From NCBI GenBank assembly GCA_916610825.1, contig OU744447.1:17949563-18013562 (forward strand): 64,000 nucleotides of DNA, in the 5' to 3' direction. The DNA comes from Haliclystus octoradiatus (lineage: Eukaryota > Cnidaria > Staurozoa > Stauromedusae > Haliclystidae). Below the pieces are notes generated by a model. It worked only from the letters and a program-made list of their open reading frames with translations. It searched no databases and was not told where the DNA came from. Below are positions 36,460 to 47,442 of this stretch, piece after piece (within the stretch, counting starts at the first letter, position 1; every line of letters starts with the position of its first letter). The position numbers and the translations under genes are program-made.

Positions 36460-39400
36460 CTACAATTCATCTCGCTTCGAATTTTCCTCATTTAATTTTG
36501 CTTCCCTTTCTTCTCGCTCTATCATTTCTTCCATTTCCCTTTCTGTTTGTCTTTGTTCCTGCTCATGATCATCGTCATCGTCCTCCATACCGAGTTTCTC
36601 CATCAATTCTTCAACAACTGCAGGGTCTTCTTCGCCAAAATCTTGCGGCTTTTCACGGGTATCCTCTGTCCCTGGAACTAATGGTACAACAACAATTGCC
36701 TCTGTGCCATTTGTTACAAGCCCATGAGGATGTTCACCCAAACGAACAAATTCTTTCATTTGATGGCGTGAAAACTTTAGAAAATCTTTGATAGTTAAGT
36801 ATCCTTTCTCTGCTCCACCAAGCTCATTCCTGAAGAGGTCCCTTTGAAGTGATTCTTTTCGATGTACTGCATGTGGCATAGACTCACGAAAGAGTTCTAA
36901 AAATGTATCTTCATCTAACTTTTTCAATTTGTGCTCCATCATATGATTAATAAATATTTTCCGCGCAAGCTCAACATTCATGTACCCCATATCAATAAAA
37001 CGGTCACCACGTTTGTAGGTCCATTGAAAATCGATGTCAGCCATTGTATGGTATTCATCAATGTCATGTTCTTTACAATCGTCACCTTCAAAGTTACCTT
37101 TGACGTCTTCAGTAAATAATGTCGTAACAGCAACTGTTCTACCATACGAACGCACTTGATGGACATAAACTGAAGCAAAAAAGAGGAATATTAAGTCTCA
37201 CATCAACAATATGTTGTGTGACATCAACTATGTCATTTAGATTGTTTTTCATTCTGAAGTGAAGATTTTGTTTTTATATATGCTGGGTTTCTGTGTTAAT
37301 ACCTGGATAGGGGGTCACAAGTGGAATTACAGTAAGTGAGCGAGCACATTTTTATGGAGGATAAATGGACTCAAGCCAACTAATTCCAAATATTTTTTAT
37401 GGGTGCAGTGTAACTCACATAAGTGAATTTCTTACTTTTGTGCATTGTGCAAATTGTTTTAAATGTCTGAGCAAACAATATTGATTATTATATTGCCAAA
37501 TCAAATCAACAAACTTGGATTGTTACCCATGTAATAAAAACCCTTGGATGGCCGATTATGTGTGCTAAAGTTCTGCTTGGTCTATACCGGGTTAACTAAT
37601 TTGATCTGTGAAGAATCACACTGAAATTGAGGAATAATTTTGATTTTGATGTCTGTTTAATCCTATACAGAAAAACCTGTATATAGCAGCCATCTACAAG
37701 AGGTACATAAATTGACCACTATATGCAGGTGGTCTTTATAAACAGGTTGATTTAATAGAAAATACTAATATAGACTTGAGTGGCATTAGTGACATTTCCA
37801 TTATAGACAGGTGGCCGCTGCATACAGATATAACCATTATAACAGGTTTGACTTTACATGTTTATTTTTAAATTAAGTAATTTGCAAACAAATAAAAACA
37901 ATTTTGCAATTGGCATTCTCAAAAAAAATATTAATTTGTTACAAAACCCTCTACTGTCTATTCTAACGCCAAGCTTTTGCATCCAAGAAACTCAACACAA
38001 AATTTTATTGTCTGGAGGGTTCTAATATACACTATAGTATATACCAGACATTTTTCTCTGACAATATCAATATAGTTAGTTTACCTTAAGAGAGAAAAAG
38101 ATGAGTGAGAAGCACAAAGTCACATACTGTATACAGTATAAATATCTATCGTCAAAATGTACTTAATTCAGGCTCTTAAACAACATTTATTTCACAATCT
38201 TCCAGTCTGTTCTCAATACAGAATGAACTTTGGGAGTATTCTTGACAAATAGAGTATAGCCTACACAATATACAGCAACAAACCTACCTTTTGGTATATA
38301 TATGCAATCGCCCGGTCCTAAACTTCCATATGTCCAAGGAACTCGTAAAATGTTGATGTTCTCCCGTAAATCAATACTGTCAGGGTCCAATCCAGAGAAA
38401 CCTGATCCAACGTCTTTTGGCTGTAATAAATTCATAATCCATCTTCTTAAAATCAATGGTAAAATTGCTAAAATGGCACAATTTGGTATTGTATGTTGGT
38501 AGGCTACAATAGTATAATGGTGAAATCATGTTTTCATGTTGAATACTGCAGTCTTTAGAATAAACATAACTAGCCTATTCGATAATTGTGTGCAATGGTA
38601 TCTAGACATAAGTGAACTTGGATATCAAAATCAGTGTTAATTCCCTTGGATTTCCATTGAATATAAATAATCAAAAGCATTTTGAATGATTCAAATAAAA
38701 AACATATCGATTTGTAGCTCTACAGAAATAAAGAAACATAAAAACCCAATTTCAACAAAAGAACTAATAAGAAATAGATAAATCTAGCATTGTGTAAATC
38801 TAGCAATTATATATATTGTAACTTCCGTTTATCTCTACATGTAAATAATCACTGTCATATGTAATCTCTCTCTTTCTATGTCAACCTTTGTTGAGTCAAC
38901 ATAGATCTATTAAATATAATCTCATACAAAACTCTACACTCACAGTCAAAGCCATGCTTGGTCAAATAATTATAACATGAGTTTCTGAATTTTAATGTGC
39001 TACATTAAAAGTGCAATTATCCGTCACATCTGTCTGCCATAACTATTTGAAACGACAAATCAGTTAATAGGTCTACAGCTTTGAAATTGACATCATATCA
39101 ACCAATCAAACTGATCAATTTCCATATTGACTCGTTAGCCTACGACTAATTGTAAATATATGCATTGCTAGCAAGTAGCTATATCATAATAGATTATATT
39201 TTTGTTCCTGTGTTACCTTGGTAGTCATGTAGAGCAGTGGCTGATATTTATTTTCAATCATCATGAAATCTTTCCGACCAGCCAAAAGGCAATGTAAGTT
39301 ATGATCAGCATCATAGTGAATAACAGACCGTGTTCCGCCTGAACTCATCCAAAAGTTTGATTCATGAGTGTAGTTCTTGAAAGTACCACACATGACACTT

Positions 39401-41438
39401 GGGACAGCCTGCCAAATGCAACATACATGTCAGAAAATAACGAATAAATCAATTTTTTTTTTTTTTTTTTCTTCTCAAATATTTCACATTTAAGTAACAG
39501 ATAGACAACATTTATAAATATTTACATGTAAAATATTTCTTCTAAACAACAATTGTCAGTGTCAATGGTGCCGATTATACTCGCGGCATTGCCTCTCTGA
39601 ATAGATATTGAAATATATTGCAATAAATGACTTGACTACTTTGCCAAGTTTGTTTTCAATAAACAGATAAGTATTTGGAATGCTTCAGCTTAAAAAATAT
39701 TTCTGTATTAACTAGGAATGCAAAGGGTCTATCTGGGTTACAACTCTAACTCTATCACATTATGAATTAAATTTGTCGTAAAAACAATTTGCATCTTCAT
39801 AGATTTTCGTGAACGCAAGCGAAAGTTAGGAATGAGCAGCGTGAAGTTGTGAACAGAAATACCAAAGTAATATAATTCTTATATATTCAAATCATACAAC
39901 TTGAGGGCTGACAGATGACATTTTCTTATGTAGACCTGCATGCACATACTTGCTCATTATTGGCCCAATATTTACATGTGTAATTATTTACTGCTCAGGC
40001 CGTTTCTATTAATTTACTACCAGTACAGAAAAATCCAGGATTATAATTAACAAATTGTTGTGGGCTGATTCCCGTTGGTATCATATGTGATATCCTGTAC
40101 CTCCATCATAGACTACTAAATTGAAGAAGTAACAGGCCTAAATCAATTTTAAAGATAAGTCTGCAGAGCATGGCAAGGCAAACCCCCAAAGATTCTTGAT
40201 TACAGTCAAATGTCAACAAAATTTGCAGTGCGGCCCTCAAGATCTCGTTGACAAATGCAATACTCTGCAGCCGGGTTCAAAGACTCTGATTGAAGGTGTG
40301 AAGTATGAAACTTTTGCGTTATAAGTGAAATTGCGAAATATGAATGCACAAATGTACATATGCATTACTTTATTCCCATAAATAGCGGACAACCTGCATG
40401 CTTTAGGAATACATTGGCCCGACTTACTGTCTACTGCTAAACTTAGGAAACTTTCCCCTTCTGCCTCTACTATTGCTAACCAACGTCAGATGTCTTTTTT
40501 AGGTCACATCGAAAGATCAAAGACGTTTGCCTCTCAACCGCTGCATGACATCCTTCTCTGGCAACCGAAAGAGATGTTTCGGGCTATGGGAGAGTAGTAT
40601 CTTTTCATAATGTTTTGTAGCGTGATCTGACTGTGATTTGTGACGTTCTTTGTGTAGCAAATATGTAAGATGAAAGAGGGACGGCACATTCCTATAATGT
40701 GACTGTCTATACTAATACTACTACTACTACTACTACTTACTGATAGATGCCAGTCATCATAAAGGGAGGTAGTTTGCAATTTGTGTAGCAAGTCGTCATG
40801 TTGAAGACAAACAAGTGAGAGGATGCCTCTGCATATACTGAAGGGGGTGTTGTTTGACCTCGGTGTTCAGGGGAAAAGGCAGGCGGTGGGTAGGAAGGAT
40901 ACTGCCCTCTGTTGCGGATAATCAGACCTCTTTGTAGGGGAAGAATAATTACAAAGTTTCCAGACCTTTTTGGGCTTACCTGAATATCAACCATCATTTC
41001 TGAGGGTAACATAGAGACAACATAAAGATTTTCATTTTGGTATCTATCCAAGAACCCTTGTAATTGCATTCTCCCTGAACTTGACGTTCTGTTTTCCCTC
41101 TTCAGTTCAACTAAGACATCCAAAGTACCATATTTCTCCCTTAGGTAATCATCACTCCATAATTTGATAGCTGGGGATTTTGAAATAGCATTCCGATAAA
41201 TAAGTGGGACACAATCTTTCACATGGTTTTCATAAAACTCTGGAGCCGATAATGGTTTATCGTACACTTTAACTTCCTTCTCTGGTTTTCTTTGATGCCC
41301 AAACGGTTTCAAATGGCCAGGGAATTCACCAGGTAAATCAGAAGGTACAACTTCAGGTGGAAAGATGATCTCTTCAACTGCAGACTGACAACATCCACAT
41401 GCTAGAAGTGCACTCAAAACCAACAGGGATTGAATCAT
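36460..41438 (-). CDS. ER-luminal JmjC-domain 2-oxoglutarate oxygenase with KRDEL tail
   Basis: Four exons close in phase: 40980-41438, 39217-39408, 38288-38420 and 36460-37169 (TAG). They give 497 residues. The protein opens with a signal peptide (MIQSLLVLSALLACGCCQS). It has a cupin-8/JmjC fold with FYENHVKDCVPLIYRNAI, the iron-binding HYD (His184, Asp186) in SGGTRSVIHYDADHNLHC, and the distal ligand His265 in YVHQVRSYG. A helical part with an EF-hand-like stretch follows (about residues 300-370), then an acidic Glu-rich tail, and it ends KRDEL, a classical ER-retention signal. I infer an Fe(II)/2-oxoglutarate protein hydroxylase in the ER lumen; the substrate is unknown. It is larger than JMJD8, the known lumenal JmjC protein. 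An in-frame ATG upstream (41507) would bury the signal peptide, so the second ATG is preferred. Confidence 0.85.
37672..37855. repeat. Dispersed CAAACCTGT repeat, longer copy (probable MITE)
   Basis: Left AAAACCTGTATATAGCAGCC and right ATTATAACAGGTTTGAC are inverted. ACAGGTGGCCGCTG inside matches the 30412-30475 copy. It lies in the last intron of the JmjC gene. Confidence 0.5.
40375..40740 (+). mobile_element. LINE 3' end (C-terminus of the reverse-transcriptase protein)
   Basis: A plus-strand frame encodes GIHWPDLLSTAKLRKLSPSA, then IANQRQMSFLGHIERSKT, ending in a stop at 40591. This is the typical C-terminal GH block of non-LTR retrotransposon proteins. A 3' UTR and an (ACT)n tail (about 40714-40738) follow. 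It is 5'-truncated and lies in the first intron of the JmjC gene, antisense to it. Confidence 0.65.
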
Positions 41439-42443
41439 TTTTTTATATCTATTAAACGTGTCTATGGAATGTATTAGGTTTCTTGCCTTCCAACGTGTAA
41501 AGCACACATCAAAACTAAAAAATTGTCCTTACAGTGCAATAACGGAAGAGTTTTGTACGATTTGGTATAAAGAACATTCATATTGACGTCATGTTTGTAT
41601 TGTTTCCCAAAGACAAAAGGGGGCATTGTTGTAGTAAAAACTCCCACTGTTGACTTTCATGTTCCGTTTTGCTAATATCTTTGAAACGTGCTAGCGATGG
41701 TGTTTTTGTAGGTATAGAATATAGATTCGTGTTAATTGTTTAAAATGTCTTTCTACTCCATATATTGACTATAATATCCATGTCTACACAAGTTCACAGG
41801 TGAAAAAAAGTCGAACTTGAATTCGTGGAGCCCGAATCAGTTGTTTTTGATCCCCCCTTTGTTTCCCTCGCAGAACCCGTACGTACTACTCCCCAATTAC
41901 TCCTGTTACCAATGTTAGAAATTTAAAATGCCACCTGCAACGACGTTTAGTGTGTTGTAAAAACAGTGCCGTAGGCTCGTAACCATGATAGTATTCGTCA
42001 GAATAGAGACCTATAGAGTCTATAGATTATCTCACGTACATTCTTTTTTGAACATTCTTCTTAGCCATATTCTTCTTTAATTAAAGTAAGCCGTTATTAA
42101 ACTCTGTGAGTCGTTATCGTTTACAGCTGTATTCTAGAACTCCTAGACCCCTATTGAGCTTGTCTTATCCGTTCCAAGCTTCTGCCTTCTACTATATAAG
42201 TTTCTGGTTTACAGAGTCTGCGAGCAGGCTATCCCAATCTCGGTTTAGGAAGCCGATATTGCAATATGCATTGGCATAACATAGCAAATCTCGCAAATCT
42301 ACAATCTATGTAGTACAGTAGTATATAATAAAATAATGTTATCTGATAGCAGTTGAGATAGTGCTCAATGTCATTTGACAGAGCGGTGAATAATAATAAT
42401 AAAATGAAGTCAAAGACTGTTTATTAGTACAGTAGTATATATA
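41439..42443. other. Gene-free, upstream region of the JmjC gene
   Basis: No exon, RNA gene or clear repeat is seen. The JmjC promoter must lie in its left part. CCTATAGAGTCTATAGATT at about 42011 is a small palindromic run. Confidence 0.4.
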
Positions 42444-42770
42444 GTCCCATAGAAAAATCAATCAGTCATATGGACACTTTGACTAGAAAGATAGTTACTT
42501 TTGGAAATAGTCTAGAATTATTCAACATGATATTCTGAACAAATTAAAATCCAAAAATATTTCAAAATGTGCATCGGAACTAGTTCCAGGTTCTTTATTG
42601 TTAAAACTCAGATACAAATAAAAAGAGTCTGGAACTAGTTTCGGTGTACATTTTAGAGTACTTTTGACTTTGATTTGTTCAGAATATCATGTTGAATAAC
42701 TCTAGACTATTTCCAATAACTCTCTTCTAGTCAAAGTGTCCATATGATTGATTGATTTTTTCTATGGGAC
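42444..42770. mobile_element. Palindromic MITE flanked by TA
   Basis: The ends GTCCCATAGAAAAATCAATC and the complement of GTCCCATAGAAAAAATCAAT continue as arms of about 150 bp, so the element is nearly one long hairpin. TA flanks it on both sides (42442-42443 and 42771-42772), as in mariner-type MITEs. Confidence 0.8.
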
Positions 42771-42814
42771 TATAACATACTACACAGAATGTAGATTTGC
42801 CATAATAATAATAA

Positions 42815-44445
42815 TCTCTACTACTATATAAAAATGGCCTTCAAAACTTTGTACGCGCTAATCTCAAAAACCATCAAAAACCATGCGATGAAATCCTGAA
42901 CATCATACATCATTCGAAAGCTCTCTTCCGTGGTCTGAACATAGGCTATATGTAATTTTGAAAAATCAACTGAATTCGGCGTAAAATTGAAAAATCAAAT
43001 TTTCCGTAAAATATCACAGCCGCCGCACTTCAGAGCAAAGCCGTGCAGGCAATGATGAACCGTGAATATGATCAAGTGTTTTGAAATCTCGAACTCGAAC
43101 AAAACGAAAAACATAAATTGGGATGATGACGAAAACTGCTTTCTACTTTTGTGATTATTTATGTTTAATTAACTGTCAGTTAAATTCCACTTTTCCAGAC
43201 GTAGCTCTCAGCTGAAAATCATTTAGAAATTTTACTACAGAGAGGGTGCTGTGTTTACGAAATTCAAAAAAATCTATTAATTTTAACATATATTTGGTTT
43301 CAACCGTTTGAATTGTAAAAACATCCCCAAACATCCGCCGTATCAAATTATCTATCAAAACTATTTAGTAACAGCGACAAGGAATATCATAATGAAATGT
43401 AAACATAAATAAATCTCAAATCTCTAAAGGCGGTTCCAGGATAATTTCAACAATTATTCAAAATAACTCAAGTCAACAACCAGACAAATGCAACGAAGGC
43501 GTGGCATGGACCATGCATGGACCGTGGTAGGATTTTAGTAAACCACAGTCCACGTAATAGTATATGGTTAGGGTAGGGTTAGTCCGACAATGTCTCTGTA
43601 TAATTGTGCTTTGACATTCATCAGCCAGCTTTTAAATTACAAGCCATCCAAAAAGTCATAACCGAAATGAAACCAGACCAACCAAATATTTTCTTTTCCG
43701 CTGCTATCACATGGGGATATAATTATGAAGATGGATGTAATATATGTATTATTGCTTCAGCTAGCTATCCAATGAAGAAATTTATTTCGATAAAACAGTA
43801 TTAACGTATTTTTTTGATAAAACGGTATTGACGTATTTTTTATATGGTTCATATTGAATTAGATATCTACAGTAAAGATTAATTAATATCAAACTGCAGT
43901 TGGAACACTTGAAAATCGTTTATTAAATTCTTACTTTAATTAATACTTTTAAATCATGAAATATTATCAGTATATATAGTACTGGTATGGAAGGAATAGG
44001 ACATTTTAATTAACCCACTTTCACGGCTTTTAATAATTACGTCTCAATTTTCTTTTACGACATTTTATGGATTTTTATGGTGACGAATAAATCTTTTTGA
44101 ATATGACGGTGTCGAAATATTTTTTTTATATCTTTCACATAGTTAGAGATATCTGCAGTAAAGGTTATTAATATCAAACTGCAATTGAAGTTTTGAGGAT
44201 ATTTGGCAGAAATTTACTCTAATTAATACTTGTAAATCATGACTGAAATCGAAGAACGCTTTTGAAATCTTAAATTTGTAGAGTCAATCTTCATTATATA
44301 CTGTTCATGTTACCAATAGATTTTTGACCTCCTTAGTGAAGAAAATTAGATACAGCTTCTCAACAGTAACAACATTGGGCCGAAGGCCCACATGGCCATT
44401 CACAGGAGCTAGAATAAAGCTGCTGGAGGCAGCCTTTTTTTCTAG
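42815..44445 (+). mobile_element. Non-autonomous Helitron
   Basis: It begins TCTCTACTACTATATAAAAA after an A and ends TTTTTTTCTAG before a T, the A|T insertion rule. A hairpin GCTGC-TGGAG-GCAGC (44419-44433) lies 8 bases before the terminal CTAG. A second hairpin, GGGCC-GAA-GGCCC, is at about 44379. Joining the flanks restores one uninterrupted (AAT)n run. No Rep/helicase coding is seen. The body is 1631 bp. Confidence 0.85.
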
Positions 44446-44842
44446 TAATAATAATAATATTATATACATTTATATAGCGCTTATATCAAAAAAGCTCTAA
44501 GCGCTTTACAAATTTAAATTAAATGAAACTATAAGGAACTGAGAAAGTAAAACAGTATCTAAGACATATAAGCCATCTAAAAAAGTAAAAATTAAATTAA
44601 CTACTCAATTGTACAATATATATTGTTAGCAGTATTCATTAAACATTTTCTGGAATAAATAAGTTTTTAACATGCGTTTAAAATATGATATTGAAATACA
44701 AGATCTCAAATCATCAGGCATATTATGCCATTCACCCTTAACAGAAATTCGCTTTGGTACCAGTAGTGGCAGGATCAGGGCCAGATTCGAACGAAGTCTG
44801 ATTACAGTCAGAGCGACGACAATATCCTTTAATACTCCTTCC
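44446..44842. repeat. (AAT)n microsatellite and dispersed TATAGCGC...AAGCGCTTTACA repeat
   Basis: TTTATATAGCGCTTATATC followed by TCTAAGCGCTTTACAAAT is a motif pair common in dispersed repeats of marine animals (from general knowledge). The family is not identified. No gene is seen. Confidence 0.4.
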
Positions 44843-45430
44843 TTATGCCTGTTGGATGGTGTGGTCTTTTTGTTTAATACTTGATAAAATCATAGTAGCT
44901 TGATTGGATAATTTTTTTGGCATGAATTTAGCAACAAATGCAGTGCGGAATAAATAATTGCCAGTTGGAAGTAACAATGTCCGATAAATTGTCAAACCAT
45001 ATCGTAGCTGGGGTATTATTCTTTTTAAACTATACAAAAGGGCTGGCTTATCGAAGTCAGCACCACTAGTACGGCAATAATGATCAAATTTTTTAAGCCA
45101 CTCGGCACCGTCTTCTGTTGGGTCATGAATGTCCCGTCCGTATTAACTTCAATCTCCGTAAGACCCCTGATGATGTTCAACTTCACAGAGACATGACCAC
45201 GCGTGACATCATCTAATTTGTGGGTCTTTGCTTCGTAATACTGGGTTTGAGGCCATTGATTCTTGCAAGTATGACAGGTGCAATCAATGGCGTGTATTGA
45301 GTGATGAGAACCAACATGCAATTCCTCTGAGAAGTTGAACGTCCCCGTATCCAAAAATAAAAAGTATATACCAAGTATTGGAAAACTTGGAAAGGCAGCT
45401 ACAGTGCTACTAAGTGCTTGATAAGTCAAA
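44843..45430 (-). mobile_element. Gag-like fossil of an LTR-type retroelement
   Basis: The minus strand at 44843-45037 reads like the retroelement gag core (YSLKRIIPQLRYG, then FRTAFVAKFMPKKLSNQA). The neighbouring open frame to 45429 may belong to it or may be unrelated. No LTRs, protease or polymerase were found. It is a broken remnant, apparently old. Confidence 0.4.
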
Positions 45431-46400
45431 TTCAGATGCAGACGAGAATGTCGTACTGGGGTTATATATTGAGCACATAAGTGACATCAAGAATTAGTGA
45501 AAAGAACTCAAAGAAGCAGAAAAAAGCCAATTCAACTCAATGAAAAGATTCTGGAAATGCAATGGAAAAAGGTAATATCTTAGAGCAGCGGTTTGCCTTA
45601 TGGAAGACAACGAAACAAATCAAATTCAACAGTAGAGGGGTCAGTGAAAAATGCCGATGAAGGCCTGAAACAACTCGCGTCAGAAATGGCTCCGATCCTA
45701 TTATATTCTGCTATTTTTCTTAACGTTTAATTCTTTTCCAGGGGGGCTTCGGTATGTTTTGGACGGGGTTGTTCCATTTTCAGAAATCGGGGAGGACTGT
45801 AAAATTTCACAGCAGGTGACAATTAAGAGCATCCTTAAATTTCATGTTTTTACGATCAAAGGGACAAAAAAAAATTCAAAATTCTGAAAATCTTCTAAAT
45901 TGATAGTGTAAAATTTCACAATAATTTGGAAAAGGCATCCCATGAAAATGGCACGCCCCGTATAGCCGCCAGTATTTTGAATGAGTGCCCCCCGTTTTAT
46001 ATGTATGTCAAATGCATATAGTATCAGTCCTTTGAATTTTTATGTAAACTTGAAAGGTTTCTGAATAAGTGATGATGATGGGATGATGTATCTTCGATTG
46101 CATACGGGTCATTACATACGGGCAGTCGTAAAGATATCTCATAAAATATTATACTCATTGTAGCACTTCATCTCTGATGGAGCCGCAAGCTGTCCTCAAG
46201 TCTAACCAAATAAGGGATAAAACCTGCTGCCACTTGACGCTAAGCATTGAAGCAATCGAAGAGCATAATTGTATTCAAAAGAGCAACCGAAAATGAATCG
46301 CTCGATACATTTTTGTACTTTTAGCATGTCATCTGTAATACATTTACCATATTCCTCTGTAGCCTGTAGTGGCTGTAATACGCATTCCCAAGTTGCTTAG
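45431..46400. other. Gene-free stretch
   Basis: No exon or RNA gene was recognised. The part at about 45740-45965 (GGGGTTGTTCC at one end, GGCACGCCCCG at the other) looks like dispersed repeat sequence, without clear ends. Confidence 0.3.
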
Positions 46401-46610
46401 TTGAACTGTATACCACATTACATTACATATAAAGATAATGGTGGGATCCGATGGAGAGATGTTCTCGGGATCTATCAGATGGTTATCGCATTCATTTTAT
46501 CCCAGCGGAGCATCAACATCTATATTATAGCTGCAATGACTTTTGACAGGTATCTGGTGGCTGTATTGAAAGGGATAACCCAGAGGTCCACGACAGCAAT
46601 TAACAGCTAC
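46401..46610 (+). pseudogene. Rhodopsin-class GPCR fragment (helix 3 region)
   Basis: One plus-strand frame reads GIYQMVIAFILSQRSINIYI followed by IAAMTFDRYLVAVLKG, which matches helix 3 and the DRY motif of rhodopsin-type receptors. The conserved Cys before helix 3 is not seen. No helices 4-7 follow, and no upstream part with helices 1-2 was found. It is most likely a stranded piece of a duplicated receptor. A single exon of an otherwise unrecognised gene is possible. Confidence 0.45.
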
Positions 46611-46661
46611 TGGGTACCAGTCTTTCGGTCTCAAAAAATTAGTTCGAGTTTTCCCATTTGA

Positions 46662-47442
46662 TTTATTTTGAATTTAATTTAATCAACAAATCATTACATT
46701 TCATTTTACATCTTCTAGACAAAAGGGTTTATTTTCATGAGAATCATGGCCTGGAAGTCGATAAAAAACGTTTTGTAAGATTAACGAAATATGTTGCTAA
46801 AGTCTGATGATTTCTTAGTAAATTCAAAGCAGCGACCAGCTCATTCAACGCTGCTAAAGTGCTACTCAGCTGTAAGTATAATAATATAGGTTTTATAAGT
46901 ACAATCACACTATTAATGTATATATATTTCTACATGAACTCAACTAGCAATTTTCTTGTTCGTGATGAAAAAATTATTTGTGCACGTGTTTATACAATAT
47001 TTGATAAGAACATGATTGACACACACAATAAAGAAGTTATATGCTTTTATGCGAGGGAGTCTCAATATCATCAAGGATATAGCTTCATCCATGAGTATAC
47101 AGAGTATATTTACGTTGATAACATATATGTTCATGTGCTGCTTCTTAGAGATTGGTATCATGTTGAGCAGCTAAAAGCCAACCTCAGCTGAGCAGCTCAA
47201 AGTCAGGATAGGTGCATATCCCGTTGGATTACTTCTCTAATTCTATTAACACTATTTCAGCATTTGCTACTAAATTGCAGACTAGTTACGTTTGCGTCAA
47301 ATAATGACTTGCGGTTCTCTCATTATGCCCGATAAAATCGCGTAAAATCTCTACTTTCTACTTACAAAGTAGGAATGCAAAAAGATAGGTTTGAAAAGCT
47401 GCATGTGAGCTTGTGACTGTTCTTACTTCAACAGATTTGCAA
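46662..47442. other. Upstream region of the glucuronyltransferase gene
   Basis: No coding exon is seen. TTCTTACTTCAACAG ending at 47434 is a good acceptor just before the start codon, so the first coding exon probably has a spliced 5' UTR. CTCAGCT|GTAAGTAT at about 46871 is a candidate donor for it. Confidence 0.35.

Noticed and set aside
36498-36791. Plus-strand open frame of 97 codons
   Set aside because: Antisense to the acidic C-terminal exon of the JmjC gene; GA-rich coding gives long opposite frames.
43604-43804. 66-codon frame inside the Helitron
   Set aside because: No similarity to Rep/helicase or known proteins; too short to separate from chance.
46859-47191. 110-codon plus-strand frame
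   Set aside because: AT-rich, with no family match and no splice structure joining it to the glucuronyltransferase.
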